The translations under genes and the position numbers were made by a program. Shown here piece by piece: positions 18,084 through 28,219 of a DNA stretch of 64,000 nucleotides; position 1 is the stretch's first letter; every line of letters begins with the position of its first letter. The DNA comes from Bacillus alkalisoli (GTDB lineage Bacteria; Bacillota; Bacilli; Bacillales; Bacillaceae_I). Location: NCBI RefSeq assembly GCF_002797415.1, contig NZ_KZ454944.1:1139745-1203744 (forward strand), given 5' to 3'. Below the pieces are notes generated by a model. That model saw nothing but the letters and a program-made list of their open reading frames with translations. It was not told the origin of the DNA and made no database searches.

Positions 18084-18289
18084 TAATGGTTGTAAACTGT
18101 ATATAAATCATATTTTAAATTTATGTAGATATGGGAATACAGTAATTAGACCTTATGACATAGGGAAAATTTAATCGCTATGTACATGTACCACCTACAT
18201 ATAAGTAGTGTGCAGAATAGGTAATGTTAGTTTCATTAGGTTAGACTGACCATTATCATTTCGAAAATAGATTGTTGGAGGGAAAATCA

Positions 18290-19576
18290 ATGTCTGCAAA
18301 ATGGGAAAAATTAGAAGGTAATGAAGGCGTATTAACAGTAGAAGTTGATGCAGAAACTGTTAATAAAGGTCTTGACGAAGCTTTTAAAAAGGTAGTACAA
18401 AAAGTTAATGTTCCAGGTTTCCGTAAAGGGAAAATGCCTCGTGGAATGTTTGAACAACGTTTCGGCGTGGAATCTTTATTCCAAGACGCTCTAGACATCA
18501 TTCTTCCAGAAGCATATGCTAGTGCAATTGTTGAAGCTGGAATTGAGCCAGTAGATCGTCCAGAAATCGATGTTCAAGATATGGCTAAAAACCAACCTTT
18601 AGTTTTCACTGCTAAAGTTATTGTTAAGCCAGAAGTTAAATTAGGCGACTACAAAGGGTTAGAGGTAGAACGATTAGAAGCTACTGTAACAGACGAAGAA
18701 GTAGATGCAGAATTAAAAACATTACAAGAGCGTCAAGCTGAGCTTGTTGTAAAAGAAAGTGGCGCAGTTGAAAACGGCGACACAGTAGTAATGGATTTCG
18801 AAGGTTTCGTTAACGATGAAGCATTTGAAGGTGGAAAAGGTGAAAACTACTCCCTTGAAATTGGTTCTGGTCAATTCATTCCAGGTTTTGAAGATCAATT
18901 AGTTGGTTTAGAAGCTGGAGTAGAAAAAGACGTAGAAGTAACTTTCCCTGAAGAGTACCATGCTGAAAACTTAGCTGGTCAACCAGCTGTATTCAAAGTT
19001 ACTGTACATGAAATCAAAACAAAAGAATTACCAGCATTAGACGATGAGTTTGCTAAAGAAGTTGATGAAGAAGTAGAATCTTTAGAACAACTTAAAGCAA
19101 AAACAAGAGAGCGTTTAGAAACTTCTAAAAAGCAAGATGCTGAAAACCACTTAAAAGATACTTTAGTGGAAAAAGCTACTGAAAATGCAGAAGTAGAAAT
19201 TCCAGAAGCAATGGTTAACACAGAAGTTGACCGTATGGTTCGCGAATTCGAACAACGCCTTCAAATGCAAGGTATGAATCTTGAACTTTACTTCCAATTC
19301 TCAGGTCAAGACGAAGAAGCTCTTCGTGGACAAATGAAAGAAGATGCTGCTAAACGCGTAAAAATGAACTTAACATTAGAAGCGATTGCAGTAGCAGAAA
19401 ACATTGAAGTTACGGAAGAAGAAGCGAACGAAGAGTTAGAAAAAATGTCTGCAATGTACAACATGCCTATTGAACAAATTAAACAAGCATTAGGTAGCAT
19501 TGAAGGCGTAAAAGAAGATTTAAAAATTAGAAAAGCAATGGATCTACTTGTAGAAAACAGTAAAGATGTTGCATAA
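18290..19576 (+). CDS. tig: Trigger factor
   Basis: Ribosome-bound chaperone and peptidyl-prolyl isomerase that meets nascent chains at the exit tunnel. The 428 residues have an N-terminal ribosome-docking domain with the signature [20 protein letters not shown] near residue 40, a central FKBP-type isomerase domain ([14 protein letters not shown], residues about 160-240) and a helical C-terminal substrate domain. ATG 18290 follows TTGGAGGG. It starts the tig-clpX-lonB-lonA quality-control block. Confidence 0.97.
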   Translation: MSAKWEKLEGNEGVLTVEVDAETVNKGLDEAFKKVVQKVNVPGFRKGKMPRGMFEQRFGVESLFQDALDIILPEAYASAIVEAGIEPVDRPEIDVQDMAKNQPLVFTAKVIVKPEVKLGDYKGLEVERLEATVTDEEVDAELKTLQERQAELVVKESGAVENGDTVVMDFEGFVNDEAFEGGKGENYSLEIGSGQFIPGFEDQLVGLEAGVEKDVEVTFPEEYHAENLAGQPAVFKVTVHEIKTKELPALDDEFAKEVDEEVESLEQLKAKTRERLETSKKQDAENHLKDTLVEKATENAEVEIPEAMVNTEVDRMVREFEQRLQMQGMNLELYFQFSGQDEEALRGQMKEDAAKRVKMNLTLEAIAVAENIEVTEEEANEELEKMSAMYNMPIEQIKQALGSIEGVKEDLKIRKAMDLLVENSKDVA

Positions 19577-19587
19577 TAGTAAATAAG

Positions 19588-19620
19588 AAACAAGGCGCGA
19601 TTTAACTCGTGCCTTGTTTT
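19588..19620 (+). terminator. Terminator after tig
   Basis: ACAAGGCGCGA pairs with TCGTGCCTTGT (one G-T pair) and ends in TTTTGT. Confidence 0.88.
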
Positions 19621-19861
19621 GTACAATAAATTAATATTTACATTCTAAGTTTCGGCCATTTCTACTCCTTCTGCGTGTGTTATTTCATATAAGGATGGAT
19701 ACAATAGTACAGACTCTATTTTTAAAGTCCATACATAATGTTTTAAAGAGATATTATTACCATTGTTAAGTAAAGATGTGGTAAAATGCAGTACATAATA
19801 ATAGAATATTTATAAAAGCAGATGGACGAGATGAGAGAGAAATGATAAGGGGTGAAACATT

Positions 19862-21127
19862 ATGTTTAAGTTTAACGATGAAAAAGGACAATTAAAATGT
19901 TCTTTTTGTGGGAAAACCCAAGACCAAGTTAGAAAATTAGTAGCTGGTCCAGGAGTATACATATGTGATGAGTGTATTGAATTATGCACAGAAATCGTAG
20001 AAGAAGAATTAGGTACAGAAGAAGAAGTAGAGTTTAAAGATGTGCCAAAACCTAAAGAAATTCGTCAAATTCTTGATGAGTACGTAATTGGGCAAGAGTC
20101 TGCTAAAAAGGCGCTATCAGTAGCGGTTTACAACCATTACAAGCGTATTAACTCAAATAGTAAAATTGATGAAGTAGAATTAGCTAAAAGTAATATTGCC
20201 CTAATCGGTCCAACTGGTAGTGGTAAAACATTACTTGCACAAACGTTAGCTCGTATTTTAAATGTACCATTTGCTATCGCAGATGCGACATCATTAACTG
20301 AAGCTGGTTATGTAGGAGAAGATGTAGAGAACATTCTTTTAAAATTAATCCAAGCGGCCGATTATGATGTAGAAAAAGCAGAAAAAGGTATCATTTACAT
20401 TGACGAAATTGATAAGGTAGCACGTAAATCTGAAAACCCATCGATCACTCGTGATGTTTCAGGTGAAGGTGTTCAACAAGCTTTACTGAAAATTCTAGAA
20501 GGTACAGTTGCTAGCGTTCCTCCTCAAGGTGGAAGAAAGCATCCACACCAAGAGTTTATTCAAATTGATACAACAAATATCTTATTTATTTGTGGTGGAG
20601 CATTTGACGGTATCGAACAAATTATTAAACGCCGTTTAGGTAAAAAAGTAATTGGTTTCGGTACTGAAAGTAAAATGACAGAAGAAGAACAAACGCAACT
20701 TTTATCTAAGGTATTACCAGAAGACTTATTAAAATTCGGTTTAATTCCGGAATTTATTGGGCGTCTACCGGTAATTGCTAGCTTAGAGCAACTTGATGAG
20801 TCTGCGTTAGTTGAAATTTTAACAAAACCTAAAAATGCTTTAGTTAAGCAATATTCCAAAATGTTAGATTTAGATGACGTTGAGTTAGAATTTGAAGAAG
20901 ATGCACTTGTTGAAATTGCGAAAAAAGCAATCGAACGAAAAACTGGTGCACGTGGACTTCGTTCTATCATTGAAGGCATCATGCTTGATGTAATGTACGA
21001 ACTTCCTTCCAGAGATGACATCAAAAAATGTATTATTACAGCTGAAACAGTAACAGACAATATAACACCAAAGCTAATGCTAGATGACGGTTCCGAACTA
21101 AAAGAAGACAAAAAAACTTCTGCATAA
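19862..21127 (+). CDS. clpX: ATP-dependent Clp protease ATPase subunit ClpX
   Basis: AAA+ unfoldase that feeds substrates to ClpP. The 421 residues begin with a four-cysteine zinc domain ([11 protein letters not shown] and CDECIELC), followed by Walker A GPTGSGKT near residue 120, Walker [10 protein letters not shown] near 185, sensor and arginine-finger regions, and the ClpP-contact loop inside [14 protein letters not shown] near residue 265. The ATG follows AAGGGGTG. It is followed by its own terminator. Confidence 0.97.
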   Translation: MFKFNDEKGQLKCSFCGKTQDQVRKLVAGPGVYICDECIELCTEIVEEELGTEEEVEFKDVPKPKEIRQILDEYVIGQESAKKALSVAVYNHYKRINSNSKIDEVELAKSNIALIGPTGSGKTLLAQTLARILNVPFAIADATSLTEAGYVGEDVENILLKLIQAADYDVEKAEKGIIYIDEIDKVARKSENPSITRDVSGEGVQQALLKILEGTVASVPPQGGRKHPHQEFIQIDTTNILFICGGAFDGIEQIIKRRLGKKVIGFGTESKMTEEEQTQLLSKVLPEDLLKFGLIPEFIGRLPVIASLEQLDESALVEILTKPKNALVKQYSKMLDLDDVELEFEEDALVEIAKKAIERKTGARGLRSIIEGIMLDVMYELPSRDDIKKCIITAETVTDNITPKLMLDDGSELKEDKKTSA

Positions 21128-21131
21128 TAAT

Positions 21132-21175
21132 AAAAAGCGTATTTTTACTTTAATATGTAAAAGTACGCTTTTTTT
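21132..21175 (+). terminator. Terminator after clpX
   Basis: AAAAAGCGTATTTTTAC pairs with GTAAAAGTACGCTTTTT around an 8-base loop. Confidence 0.88.
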
Positions 21176-21453
21176 GTTGTTAGAAAGTTTTAGACTAGTT
21201 TAATACAATACAAATATAAACTTATGTAATGTAGATAGAAACTTTAAGGTGATTCCTCTCTGGCTACTTTATGAGGACCAACTTAGTGCTAATTTCGAAG
21301 CAAGATGGCTATAAAAACCGCTATGGGAACTATTTGTTGTCTAGTCCAAAACAAAATAGTGCTCATCACAAACCGTTCAATTATGCATGCAGATGAAAAA
21401 ATTGGCTAATTTAAAAATCAAAATTACATATTTTATCCAAATCATTTTTAGTG

Positions 21454-21483
21454 GTTTATTCCACGTTTTCCACGGAGATACTA
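21454..21483 (+). promoter_or_regulatory. Sigma-F type promoter of lonB
   Basis: GTTTA at 21454-21458, a 15-bp spacer, then GGAGATACTA at 21474-21483, an exact fit to the forespore -10 consensus GGNNANAMTR. lonB is known to be under sigma-F in B. subtilis. The rest of the 345-base clpX-lonB gap shows nothing I can name. Confidence 0.7.
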
Positions 21484-21521
21484 GCATTAATTACAACATG
21501 TATTTTTGCAGGAGGGAAACT

Positions 21522-23204
21522 ATGACTTGGACAGGGATTGCACTGTTTATACAATTGTTTTTCGGAGTGATTATTGGACTTTACTTTTGGAATTTGCTAA
21601 AAAATCAACGAACTCAAAAGGTTTCCATTGATAAAGAATCAAAAAAAGAAATGGACCAACTCCGAAAAATGCGTAGCATATCATTGACAGAACCGTTAGC
21701 GGAAAAAGTAAGACCTACATCATTTAATGATATCGTAGGGCAAGAAGATGGCATAAAAGCGCTTAAAGCAGCTATTTGTGGACCTAACCCACAGCATGTT
21801 ATCATTTATGGCCCCCCTGGTGTTGGAAAAACTGCAGCAGCGAGACTTGTTTTAGAAGAAGCAAAAAGCAACAATAAATCACCTTTTAAACAGAGTGCCG
21901 TTTTTATTGAATTAGACGCAACAACCGCAAGATTTGATGAGAGAGGGATAGCAGACCCTTTAATTGGTTCAGTACATGATCCTATCTATCAAGGTGCAGG
22001 AGCAATGGGGCAAGCTGGTATCCCACAACCGAAACAAGGTGCTGTTACTCATGCGCACGGTGGAATGCTTTTTATTGATGAAATTGGTGAACTACACTCT
22101 ATTCAAATGAATAAGCTATTAAAAGTATTAGAAGATCGAAAAGTATTTTTAGAAAGTGCCTATTACAGTGAAGAAAATAATCAAATTCCTACACATATTC
22201 ATGACATATTCCAAAATGGTTTACCTGCAGACTTCCGTTTAGTTGGTGCTACAACAAGAACACCAAATGAAATTCCACCAGCTATACGCTCACGTTGTAT
22301 GGAAGTATTTTTTAGAGAGCTAGATAAAGATGAATTAATTGCAGTTGCTAAAAATTCAGTGTCGAAGATTTTTATGACAGCGGATGAACATGGAATAGAA
22401 CTATTAGCTACATATACAAGAAATGGTCGTGAAGTGGTGAACATGATGCAAATTGCAGCTGGTCTTGCCATAACAGAAGATCGATCAAATGTAACTCTTG
22501 CTGATATTGAATGGGTTATTCATTCTAGCCAACTTACGCCTAGATACGAAAGTAAGATTAAAGAAGAATCTAGACTCGGCCTCGTAAACGGACTAGCTGT
22601 TTATGGACCGAATAGTGGAGCTTTATTAGAAATAGAAGTAACTGCTATACCAGCAGAAGAGAAAAAAGGAACCGTTAATATTACTGGAATTGTTGAAGAA
22701 GAAAGTATTGGTGGACAAGGTAAATCTATTCGTAGAAAAAGTATGGCAAAAGGTTCTGTTGAAAATGTTATTACTGTACTTCGATCATTAGGTGTACCAG
22801 CTGCTGACTTCGACATTCATGTCAATTTTCCTGGTGGCATTCCCATTGACGGGCCATCAGCTGGGATAGCGATGGCAACGGGTATATATTCGGCAATCTT
22901 TAAAATTCCTGTGAGGAATACGGTGGCAATGACAGGAGAAATTAGTATTCATGGTGCTGTTAAACCAATAGGTGGGGTTATACCGAAAATTAAAGCAGCC
23001 AAACAAGCAGGAGCAAAAAGAGTTATAATTCCAGACGAAAATATGCAATCAATCATTAAAGAGATTGAAGGAATTGAAATCATTCCAGTTAAACAATTCC
23101 AAGAAGTATTAGATCTAGCGCTACAACGTGAACTAGTACAGGAACCAAGCTTCGATCACGTTATTCCTAACATACAAAACATATCACAAGCAGAATCAAT
23201 GTAA
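21522..23204 (+). CDS. lonB: Forespore ATP-dependent protease LonB
   Basis: A 560-residue AAA+ serine protease. A membrane-spanning segment at residues 5-22 anchors it; Walker A is [14 protein letters not shown] near residue 100, Walker B GGMLFIDEIGEL near 185, and the C-terminal Lon protease domain holds the catalytic serine in GIPIDGPSAGIAMA with the dyad lysine in GGVIPKIKAA. I start at ATG 21522, after GCAGGAGGGA, which gives MTWTGIALF as in homologues; the frame is open 45 codons further upstream but that stretch contains the sigma-F site. Confidence 0.95.
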   Translation: MTWTGIALFIQLFFGVIIGLYFWNLLKNQRTQKVSIDKESKKEMDQLRKMRSISLTEPLAEKVRPTSFNDIVGQEDGIKALKAAICGPNPQHVIIYGPPGVGKTAAARLVLEEAKSNNKSPFKQSAVFIELDATTARFDERGIADPLIGSVHDPIYQGAGAMGQAGIPQPKQGAVTHAHGGMLFIDEIGELHSIQMNKLLKVLEDRKVFLESAYYSEENNQIPTHIHDIFQNGLPADFRLVGATTRTPNEIPPAIRSRCMEVFFRELDKDELIAVAKNSVSKIFMTADEHGIELLATYTRNGREVVNMMQIAAGLAITEDRSNVTLADIEWVIHSSQLTPRYESKIKEESRLGLVNGLAVYGPNSGALLEIEVTAIPAEEKKGTVNITGIVEEESIGGQGKSIRRKSMAKGSVENVITVLRSLGVPAADFDIHVNFPGGIPIDGPSAGIAMATGIYSAIFKIPVRNTVAMTGEISIHGAVKPIGGVIPKIKAAKQAGAKRVIIPDENMQSIIKEIEGIEIIPVKQFQEVLDLALQRELVQEPSFDHVIPNIQNISQAESM

Positions 23205-23209
23205 TAGTA

Positions 23210-23247
23210 CAAAAAAGCATCGGAACGTGACCCGATGCTTTTTTCTT
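23210..23247 (+). terminator. Terminator after lonB
   Basis: AAAAAAGCATCGG and CCGATGCTTTTTT around AACGTGAC; separates lonB from lonA. Confidence 0.92.
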
Positions 23248-23251
23248 AATT

Positions 23252-23416
23252 GAGTGAGTTTCATAATGTACAATTACTAAACTAAAAACGAATATTAAAC
23301 CTATTCTTTCATATAATTTACGTTTTATATCGAACGTTATTTAATTATATAATAAACGGAACATTCGTTTTTCACTAAACGAACCGTAATAATGAATTTG
23401 ATTCAATTAATAAAGA
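23252..23416 (+). repeat. AT-rich leader element, lonA distal copy
   Basis: Nearly identical over about 160 bp to 27959-28125. It carries CATAATGTACAA, CTAAAAACGAATATTAAACC, an imperfect dyad around TATATCGAACGTTATTTAATTA, then ACATTCGTTTTTCACTAAACG and CGTAATAATGAATTTGATTC. The GAAAAACGAAT and ATTCGTTTTTC parts are inverted. No coding potential. Confidence 0.85.
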
Positions 23417-23502
23417 ATATCATTAGCAAAGCATTTAATAATTGCACTTAACAAGCTAAACAGGTAAAATTTTTAATACTAGAGCTCAATCATAATATAT
23501 GA

Positions 23503-23640
23503 CTACTTAACGAAAAACGAAATATAAATGCATAGTTCTTGTTAATTAAACCTATAGATACGAAATTTTACAACCCAAGAATACAATGATTCGTTTATCA
23601 TTAACCGAATTAATTATGAAATTAAATCACTTGAAAAAAC
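23503..23640 (+). repeat. AT-rich leader element, lonA proximal copy
   Basis: A diverged copy: ACTTAACGAAAAACGAAATA on the left, GATTCGTTTATCATTAACC on the right, then GAATTAATTATGAAATTAAA. It ends about 170 bases before the lonA start. The remainder of the lonB-lonA gap has no other element I recognise. Confidence 0.7.
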
Positions 23641-23811
23641 ATACTGTTAATAGGAATTGCAAACAATACTACATGAGACTCATCTTACGTCAAATTGAAT
23701 CTTTTCGTTATGTAAAAGTTCGATGTGAAAAGGTGTTAATTAGACAGTGTCTAGTAAATAAGATAGAATTGTACAAAGAACAACGTTGATTGAGCGTTCG
23801 GAGGTGTTTCC

Positions 23812-26133
23812 ATGGCTAACAATAAAGAATATATTGTGCCTCTTTTGCCCTTACGCGGGTTAATGGTATTTCCTACGATGGTGTTGCATTTAGATGTAGG
23901 AAGAGATAAATCCATTCAAGCGTTAGAGCATGCGATGTTAGAAGATAAAAAAGTACTACTCGTGACTCAGAAAGAAGTTTCAGTGGATGACCCTACAGAA
24001 GACGATTTGTTTGAATGGGGTACCTTAACGAAAATTAAGCAAATGTTAAAGTTGCCGAATGGCACGGTGCGAGTATTAGTCGAAGGTTTAGAAAGAGCAA
24101 AAATTGTAGAATATCTCGAAGAAGATTTTTATAGTGTGAAATTATTAACTTACCCTGACCGTGATGAGAAAGATCCGGAAGATGAAGCATTGATGAGAAC
24201 TCTTCTAGAATATTTCCATACATATACGAAGCTTTCGAAAAAAACGACAATAGAAACGTATCACTCTATTTCGGATATTGCAGAACCAGGAAGAATGGCA
24301 GATATCATTACAAGTCACCTTCCACTAAAAATGAAAGATAAGCAAATAATTATAGAAACAACGGATTTAAAAGATCGTATTCATAAAGTAATTAATTTTG
24401 TTAACAATGAAAAGGAAGTTCTACAACTGGAAAAGAAAATTGGACTTCGTGTAAAACGGTCCATGGAGAGAACGCAAAAAGAATATTACTTGCGTGAACA
24501 AATGAAGGCAATCCAAAAGGAACTTGGAGATAAAGAAGGAAAAACTGGCGAAATAGAGGATTTAAAGGCAAGAGTAGAAAAAGCACACATGCCAGAATCC
24601 GTTGAAACTATAGCCTTAAAAGAAATTGATCGCTATGAAAAAATCCCTTCCAATTCAGCAGAAAATTCGGTTGTTCGAAATTATATTGAATGGCTATTAA
24701 CATTACCCTGGACAAATGCAACCGAAGATAACATAAATATTAATAGAGCTGAAAAGATATTAAACGATGATCATTTCGGATTAGATAAAGTAAAAGAACG
24801 AGTTTTAGAGTATTTAGCAGTACAACAATTAACGAATTCACTTAAAGGGCCAATTCTTTGTTTAGCTGGACCTCCTGGAGTAGGAAAAACTTCTTTAGCA
24901 AGGTCAATTGCCAAGTCATTAAACAGAAATTTTGTCCGCGTTTCTTTAGGTGGAGTAAGAGACGAATCGGAAATTCGTGGACATAGAAGAACATACGTAG
25001 GTGCAATGCCAGGAAGAATTATTCAAGGAATGAAAAAAGCTGGTACTATTAACCCTGTTTTCCTACTAGATGAAATAGATAAAATGTCTAATGATTTTAG
25101 AGGAGATCCTTCATCGGCATTATTAGAGGTGTTAGATCCGGAACAAAACCATAATTTTAGTGATCATTATATTGAGGAAACGTATGACTTATCTAACGTA
25201 ATGTTCGTAGCAACGGCGAACAATTTGGGTACTATTCCTGGGCCGCTTCGTGACCGAATGGAAATCATCACCATTGCAGGTTATACCGAAATAGAGAAAC
25301 TTCATATTGCCAAAGACCATTTACTACCAAAGCAGTTAAAAGATCATGGATTAACGAAAAGCTCTTTACAAATTCGTGATGATGCCATCCTATCTATTAT
25401 TCGTCACCATACGAGAGAAGCGGGAGTAAGAAGTCTTGAGCGACAATTAGCTTCCATTTGCCGTAAAGCAGCGAAAATCATTGTTTCGAATGACAAGAAG
25501 CGAATTGTTTTAACAGAGAAGTCACTTCAAGATTACCTTGGAAAACCAAGATTCCGTTACGGTCAAGCAGAACTAGAAGACCAAGTAGGTGTGGCAACTG
25601 GGTTAGCTTATACAACTGTAGGTGGAGATACTTTAGCAATCGAAGTTTTACTTTCACCTGGTAAAGGTAAGTTAACGTTAACGGGTAAACTTGGTGATGT
25701 AATGAAAGAATCAGCACAAGCAGCATTTAGTTATATCCGTTCAAGAGCAAAAGAATGGAAAATCGACCCCGACTTCCATGAGAAAAATGACATTCATATC
25801 CACGTTCCAGAAGGAGCTGTACCAAAAGACGGTCCGTCAGCAGGTATAACGATGGCAACAGCGTTAATTTCTGCGTTAACAGGCCGTGCAGTTCGTAAGG
25901 ATGTTGGAATGACAGGTGAAATCACTTTAAGAGGTAGAGTGTTGCCAATAGGTGGTTTAAAAGAAAAGTCGTTAAGTGCTCATCGGGCTGGATTAACGAA
26001 AGTAATTATGCCGAAAGACAATGAAAAAGATTTAGACGATATACCGGAAAGTATAAGGAATGAACTAACATTTGTCCCAGTTTCCACTTTAGACGAAGTG
26101 TTAGAACACGCATTAGCAGGAGAGAATTCATGA
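23812..26133 (+). CDS. lonA: ATP-dependent protease La (LonA)
   Basis: A 773-residue AAA+ serine protease that degrades misfolded and regulatory proteins. Domains in order: N-terminal substrate domain (residues 1-200, starting [16 protein letters not shown]), coiled-coil, Walker [13 protein letters not shown] near 355, Walker [12 protein letters not shown] near 420, sensor helix domain, and protease domain with catalytic serine in [15 protein letters not shown] near 675 and lysine in [14 protein letters not shown] near 718. ATG 23812 follows CGGAGGTG. Its end overlaps ysxC by 4 bases. Confidence 0.97.
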   Translation: MANNKEYIVPLLPLRGLMVFPTMVLHLDVGRDKSIQALEHAMLEDKKVLLVTQKEVSVDDPTEDDLFEWGTLTKIKQMLKLPNGTVRVLVEGLERAKIVEYLEEDFYSVKLLTYPDRDEKDPEDEALMRTLLEYFHTYTKLSKKTTIETYHSISDIAEPGRMADIITSHLPLKMKDKQIIIETTDLKDRIHKVINFVNNEKEVLQLEKKIGLRVKRSMERTQKEYYLREQMKAIQKELGDKEGKTGEIEDLKARVEKAHMPESVETIALKEIDRYEKIPSNSAENSVVRNYIEWLLTLPWTNATEDNININRAEKILNDDHFGLDKVKERVLEYLAVQQLTNSLKGPILCLAGPPGVGKTSLARSIAKSLNRNFVRVSLGGVRDESEIRGHRRTYVGAMPGRIIQGMKKAGTINPVFLLDEIDKMSNDFRGDPSSALLEVLDPEQNHNFSDHYIEETYDLSNVMFVATANNLGTIPGPLRDRMEIITIAGYTEIEKLHIAKDHLLPKQLKDHGLTKSSLQIRDDAILSIIRHHTREAGVRSLERQLASICRKAAKIIVSNDKKRIVLTEKSLQDYLGKPRFRYGQAELEDQVGVATGLAYTTVGGDTLAIEVLLSPGKGKLTLTGKLGDVMKESAQAAFSYIRSRAKEWKIDPDFHEKNDIHIHVPEGAVPKDGPSAGITMATALISALTGRAVRKDVGMTGEITLRGRVLPIGGLKEKSLSAHRAGLTKVIMPKDNEKDLDDIPESIRNELTFVPVSTLDEVLEHALAGENS

Positions 26134-26711
26134 AAGTAAATCAAGCAGAAATAGTAATCAGTGCCGTAAAACCAGAACAGTATCCACCAGATCCGATGCC
26201 GGAATTTGCATTAGCAGGAAGATCTAATGTTGGAAAATCATCCTTTATTAATAAGATGATTAATCGTAAAAATTTAGCGCGTACGTCATCCAAGCCTGGA
26301 AAAACGCAAACGTTAAACTTTTATTTAATTAATGAAATGTTACATTTTGTAGACGTACCTGGTTATGGGTATGCCAAAGTTTCAAAGTCGGAACGTGAGG
26401 CATGGGGCCGTATGATTGAAACGTATTTAACGAAAAGGGAACAGCTCCGTGCCGTTTTATTAATTATTGACTTACGTCATGCACCCTCTAAAGAGGATGT
26501 TATGATGTATGAATTTATTAAACATTACAAATTACCTGTTGTCATTATCGCTACAAAAGCGGATAAAATTCCAAAAGGAAAATGGCAAAAACATAAAAAA
26601 GTAGTAAAAGAAACGTTAGGATTGCACCCGGAAGACGAAATCGTTCTATTTTCAGCCGAAACTGGCCACGGAAAAGATGAGGCGTGGGGTATTCTTCAAA
26701 AGAAAATGTAG
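26130..26711 (+). CDS. ysxC: Ribosome-biogenesis GTPase YsxC/EngB
   Basis: A 193-residue essential GTPase for 50S subunit assembly. G motifs are visible: G1 [11 protein letters not shown]2 region [11 protein letters not shown]3 DVPGYG, G4 TKADK. The start overlaps the lonA stop (ATGA), so translation is coupled, as in B. subtilis. A strong terminator follows. Confidence 0.97.
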   Translation: MKVNQAEIVISAVKPEQYPPDPMPEFALAGRSNVGKSSFINKMINRKNLARTSSKPGKTQTLNFYLINEMLHFVDVPGYGYAKVSKSEREAWGRMIETYLTKREQLRAVLLIIDLRHAPSKEDVMMYEFIKHYKLPVVIIATKADKIPKGKWQKHKKVVKETLGLHPEDEIVLFSAETGHGKDEAWGILQKKM

Positions 26712-26713
26712 TG

Positions 26714-26752
26714 AAAAAACAGTAGGAAGCAACATTCCTACTGTTTTTTTTA
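26714..26752 (+). terminator. Terminator of lonA-ysxC
   Basis: AAAAAACAGTAGGAA and TTCCTACTGTTTTTTTT flank GCAACA; a 15-bp stem. Confidence 0.93.
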
Positions 26753-26845
26753 TGTTTAATTCTGTCTAAAATTAGGGAATAGAAAGAAATGGATAGCATT
26801 GGTGAGGAATTATAAGGTTCGACTCTCTAAACTTACGTAAGGCTA

Positions 26846-26888
26846 AAATATCAAGATTTATCAGTAAATAAACTGATAAATGATATTT
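26846..26888 (+). promoter_or_regulatory. Stable hairpin in the leader of the amino-acid ABC genes
   Basis: AAATATCA, bulge AGA, TTTATCAGT pairs with ACTGATAAATGATATTT: 17 pairs around a 6-base loop. No T-tract follows. It lies 65 bases before the binding-protein start and could stabilise or regulate the message. Confidence 0.5.
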
Positions 26889-26953
26889 GTTCCTATGTTG
26901 GTAAGTTGCTACCATTAAATTGGACAGGAAAAACAAAGGGGGAAATAGAGAGA

Positions 26954-27739
26954 ATGAAAAAATTATTAATGTATGCTTGCTTGTTTTTACTAGCAAGTAT
27001 CCTGGTAGCCTGTAGTAGCGGGAAAGTGACTACAGATGAGGGATATGAGTTAGTGGAAGATGGGAAATTTATTTTTGCAGCATCTGGAGAATTCACTCCA
27101 TTTAGTATGACAGATGGAACCGGTACGATGTCTGGTTTTGACATTGAGGTCGCAGAAGCTGTTGCAAGAGAGCTAGGCTTAGAAGCGGATCAACGTAAAT
27201 ATACTTTTTCGGGAATTGTAGAAGGTGTTAGAAGTGGTCGCTTTGATGTAGCGGTTGCGAGTCATACAATTACAGAAGAGCGAATGCAGGAAGTAGATTT
27301 TACCGTACCATACTACTATTCCGGGGCACAAATCTTTGTTAGGCCAGATAGTGATATTCAGACATTAGATGACTTACAAGGAAAAACTGTTGCAGTATCA
27401 CGAGGTTCTACATACGGTGATTTAATAGAAGGAGTACCAGGAGAAATCGTTAACTATGATAGTGACGTAGTAGCATTAGAATCATTAAATAACGGTCGCT
27501 ATGATGCAGTAGTTACAGACTTCATAACTGGACGCGAAGCAATCGGCGCTGGAATGAACTTAGAAGGTAGAGAACTTTTAGATCGTAGTGAACAAGCTAT
27601 TGCAGTAGCAAAAGGTAACGAAGCACTAACGAAGGCAATTAGTGAAGCTTTAGAAAAACTTCGTGAAAGCGGAGAATTAGCGAAGATTAGTGAGAAGTAC
27701 TTTGGAGAAGACATCACAACAGACCCAGAACAGCAATAA
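26954..27739 (+). CDS. Polar amino-acid ABC transporter, binding lipoprotein
   Basis: A 261-residue solute-binding protein of the family that captures polar amino acids such as cystine, glutamine or arginine outside the membrane. The signal peptide ends in the lipobox LVAC near residue 19. The mature part has the SBP_bac_3 fold: FTPFSMTDGTGTMSGFDIEV with the ligand-binding aspartate, and DFTVPYYYSG. ATG 26954 follows AAAGGGGGA. A strong terminator follows, so it is made separately from, or in excess over, the permease and ATPase. Confidence 0.92.
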   Translation: MKKLLMYACLFLLASILVACSSGKVTTDEGYELVEDGKFIFAASGEFTPFSMTDGTGTMSGFDIEVAEAVARELGLEADQRKYTFSGIVEGVRSGRFDVAVASHTITEERMQEVDFTVPYYYSGAQIFVRPDSDIQTLDDLQGKTVAVSRGSTYGDLIEGVPGEIVNYDSDVVALESLNNGRYDAVVTDFITGREAIGAGMNLEGRELLDRSEQAIAVAKGNEALTKAISEALEKLRESGELAKISEKYFGEDITTDPEQQ

Positions 27740-27840
27740 TATCACCATGCGTACTTAGTAAAGTAGTGTTTGTCCATTTTAGCTTTTGGCCCAGTAAAAT
27801 ACGAGGAAATTTAGGCCAGTGACAAAAGGATAAATAAGGC

Positions 27841-27874
27841 AAAAAAGTGTGGTGAAGTTTCACCACACTTTTTT
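27841..27874 (+). terminator. Terminator between binding-protein and permease genes
   Basis: AAAAAAGTGTGGTGA and TCACCACACTTTTTT with loop AGTT; a near-perfect 15-bp stem placed inside what is functionally one transporter locus. Confidence 0.92.
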
Positions 27875-27890
27875 GGTATTTGAGTTCGTT

Positions 27891-28195
27891 TCAGTATGTA
27901 TAAATACGAAACGAAAAATGATTTTAAAGCTTACACAGAAAATAATATTACTGTAAAGGAGTGAGTTTCATAATGTACAACTACTAAACGAAAAACGAAT
28001 ATTAAACCTATTCTTTATTATAATTAAATAACGATTTATATCGAACGTTATTTAATTATAATAAACGGAACATTCGTTTTTCACTAAACGAACAGCAATT
28101 ATGAAATTGATTCAAGTACGAACAAATTGTACATAGTATGTAAAAATTTCGTTTTTTATTAAACGAGCCGTATATGAAATTAATTAACTTGATTT
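27891..28195 (+). repeat. AT-rich leader element before the permease, nested pair
   Basis: The well-preserved copy spans about 27957-28130: CATAATGTACAACTACTAAA, GAAAAACGAATATT, an exact 18-bp inverted repeat (TATTATAATTAAATAACG at 28016-28033 and its complement at 28046-28063), AACATTCGTTTTTC, ACTAAACGAACAGC, AATTATGAAATTGATTC. Fragments of a second copy flank it: TACGAAACGAAAAATG (27905) on the left and TTTCGTTTTTTATTAAACG (28147) then AGCCGTATATGAAATTAATT on the right, ending 25 bases before the permease start. Confidence 0.85.
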
Positions 28196-28219
28196 ATTTT
28201 ATTGAGGAGTGTGAGTAAT

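Noticed and set aside
20560-21111. 183-codon minus-strand frame inside clpX
   Set aside because: Serine/isoleucine-rich shadow of a highly conserved gene; no upstream signals.
23586-23789. 67-codon basic peptide just upstream of lonA
   Set aside because: It starts inside the repeat element, has no ribosome binding site and resembles no family I know. It could be re-examined if translation is seen.
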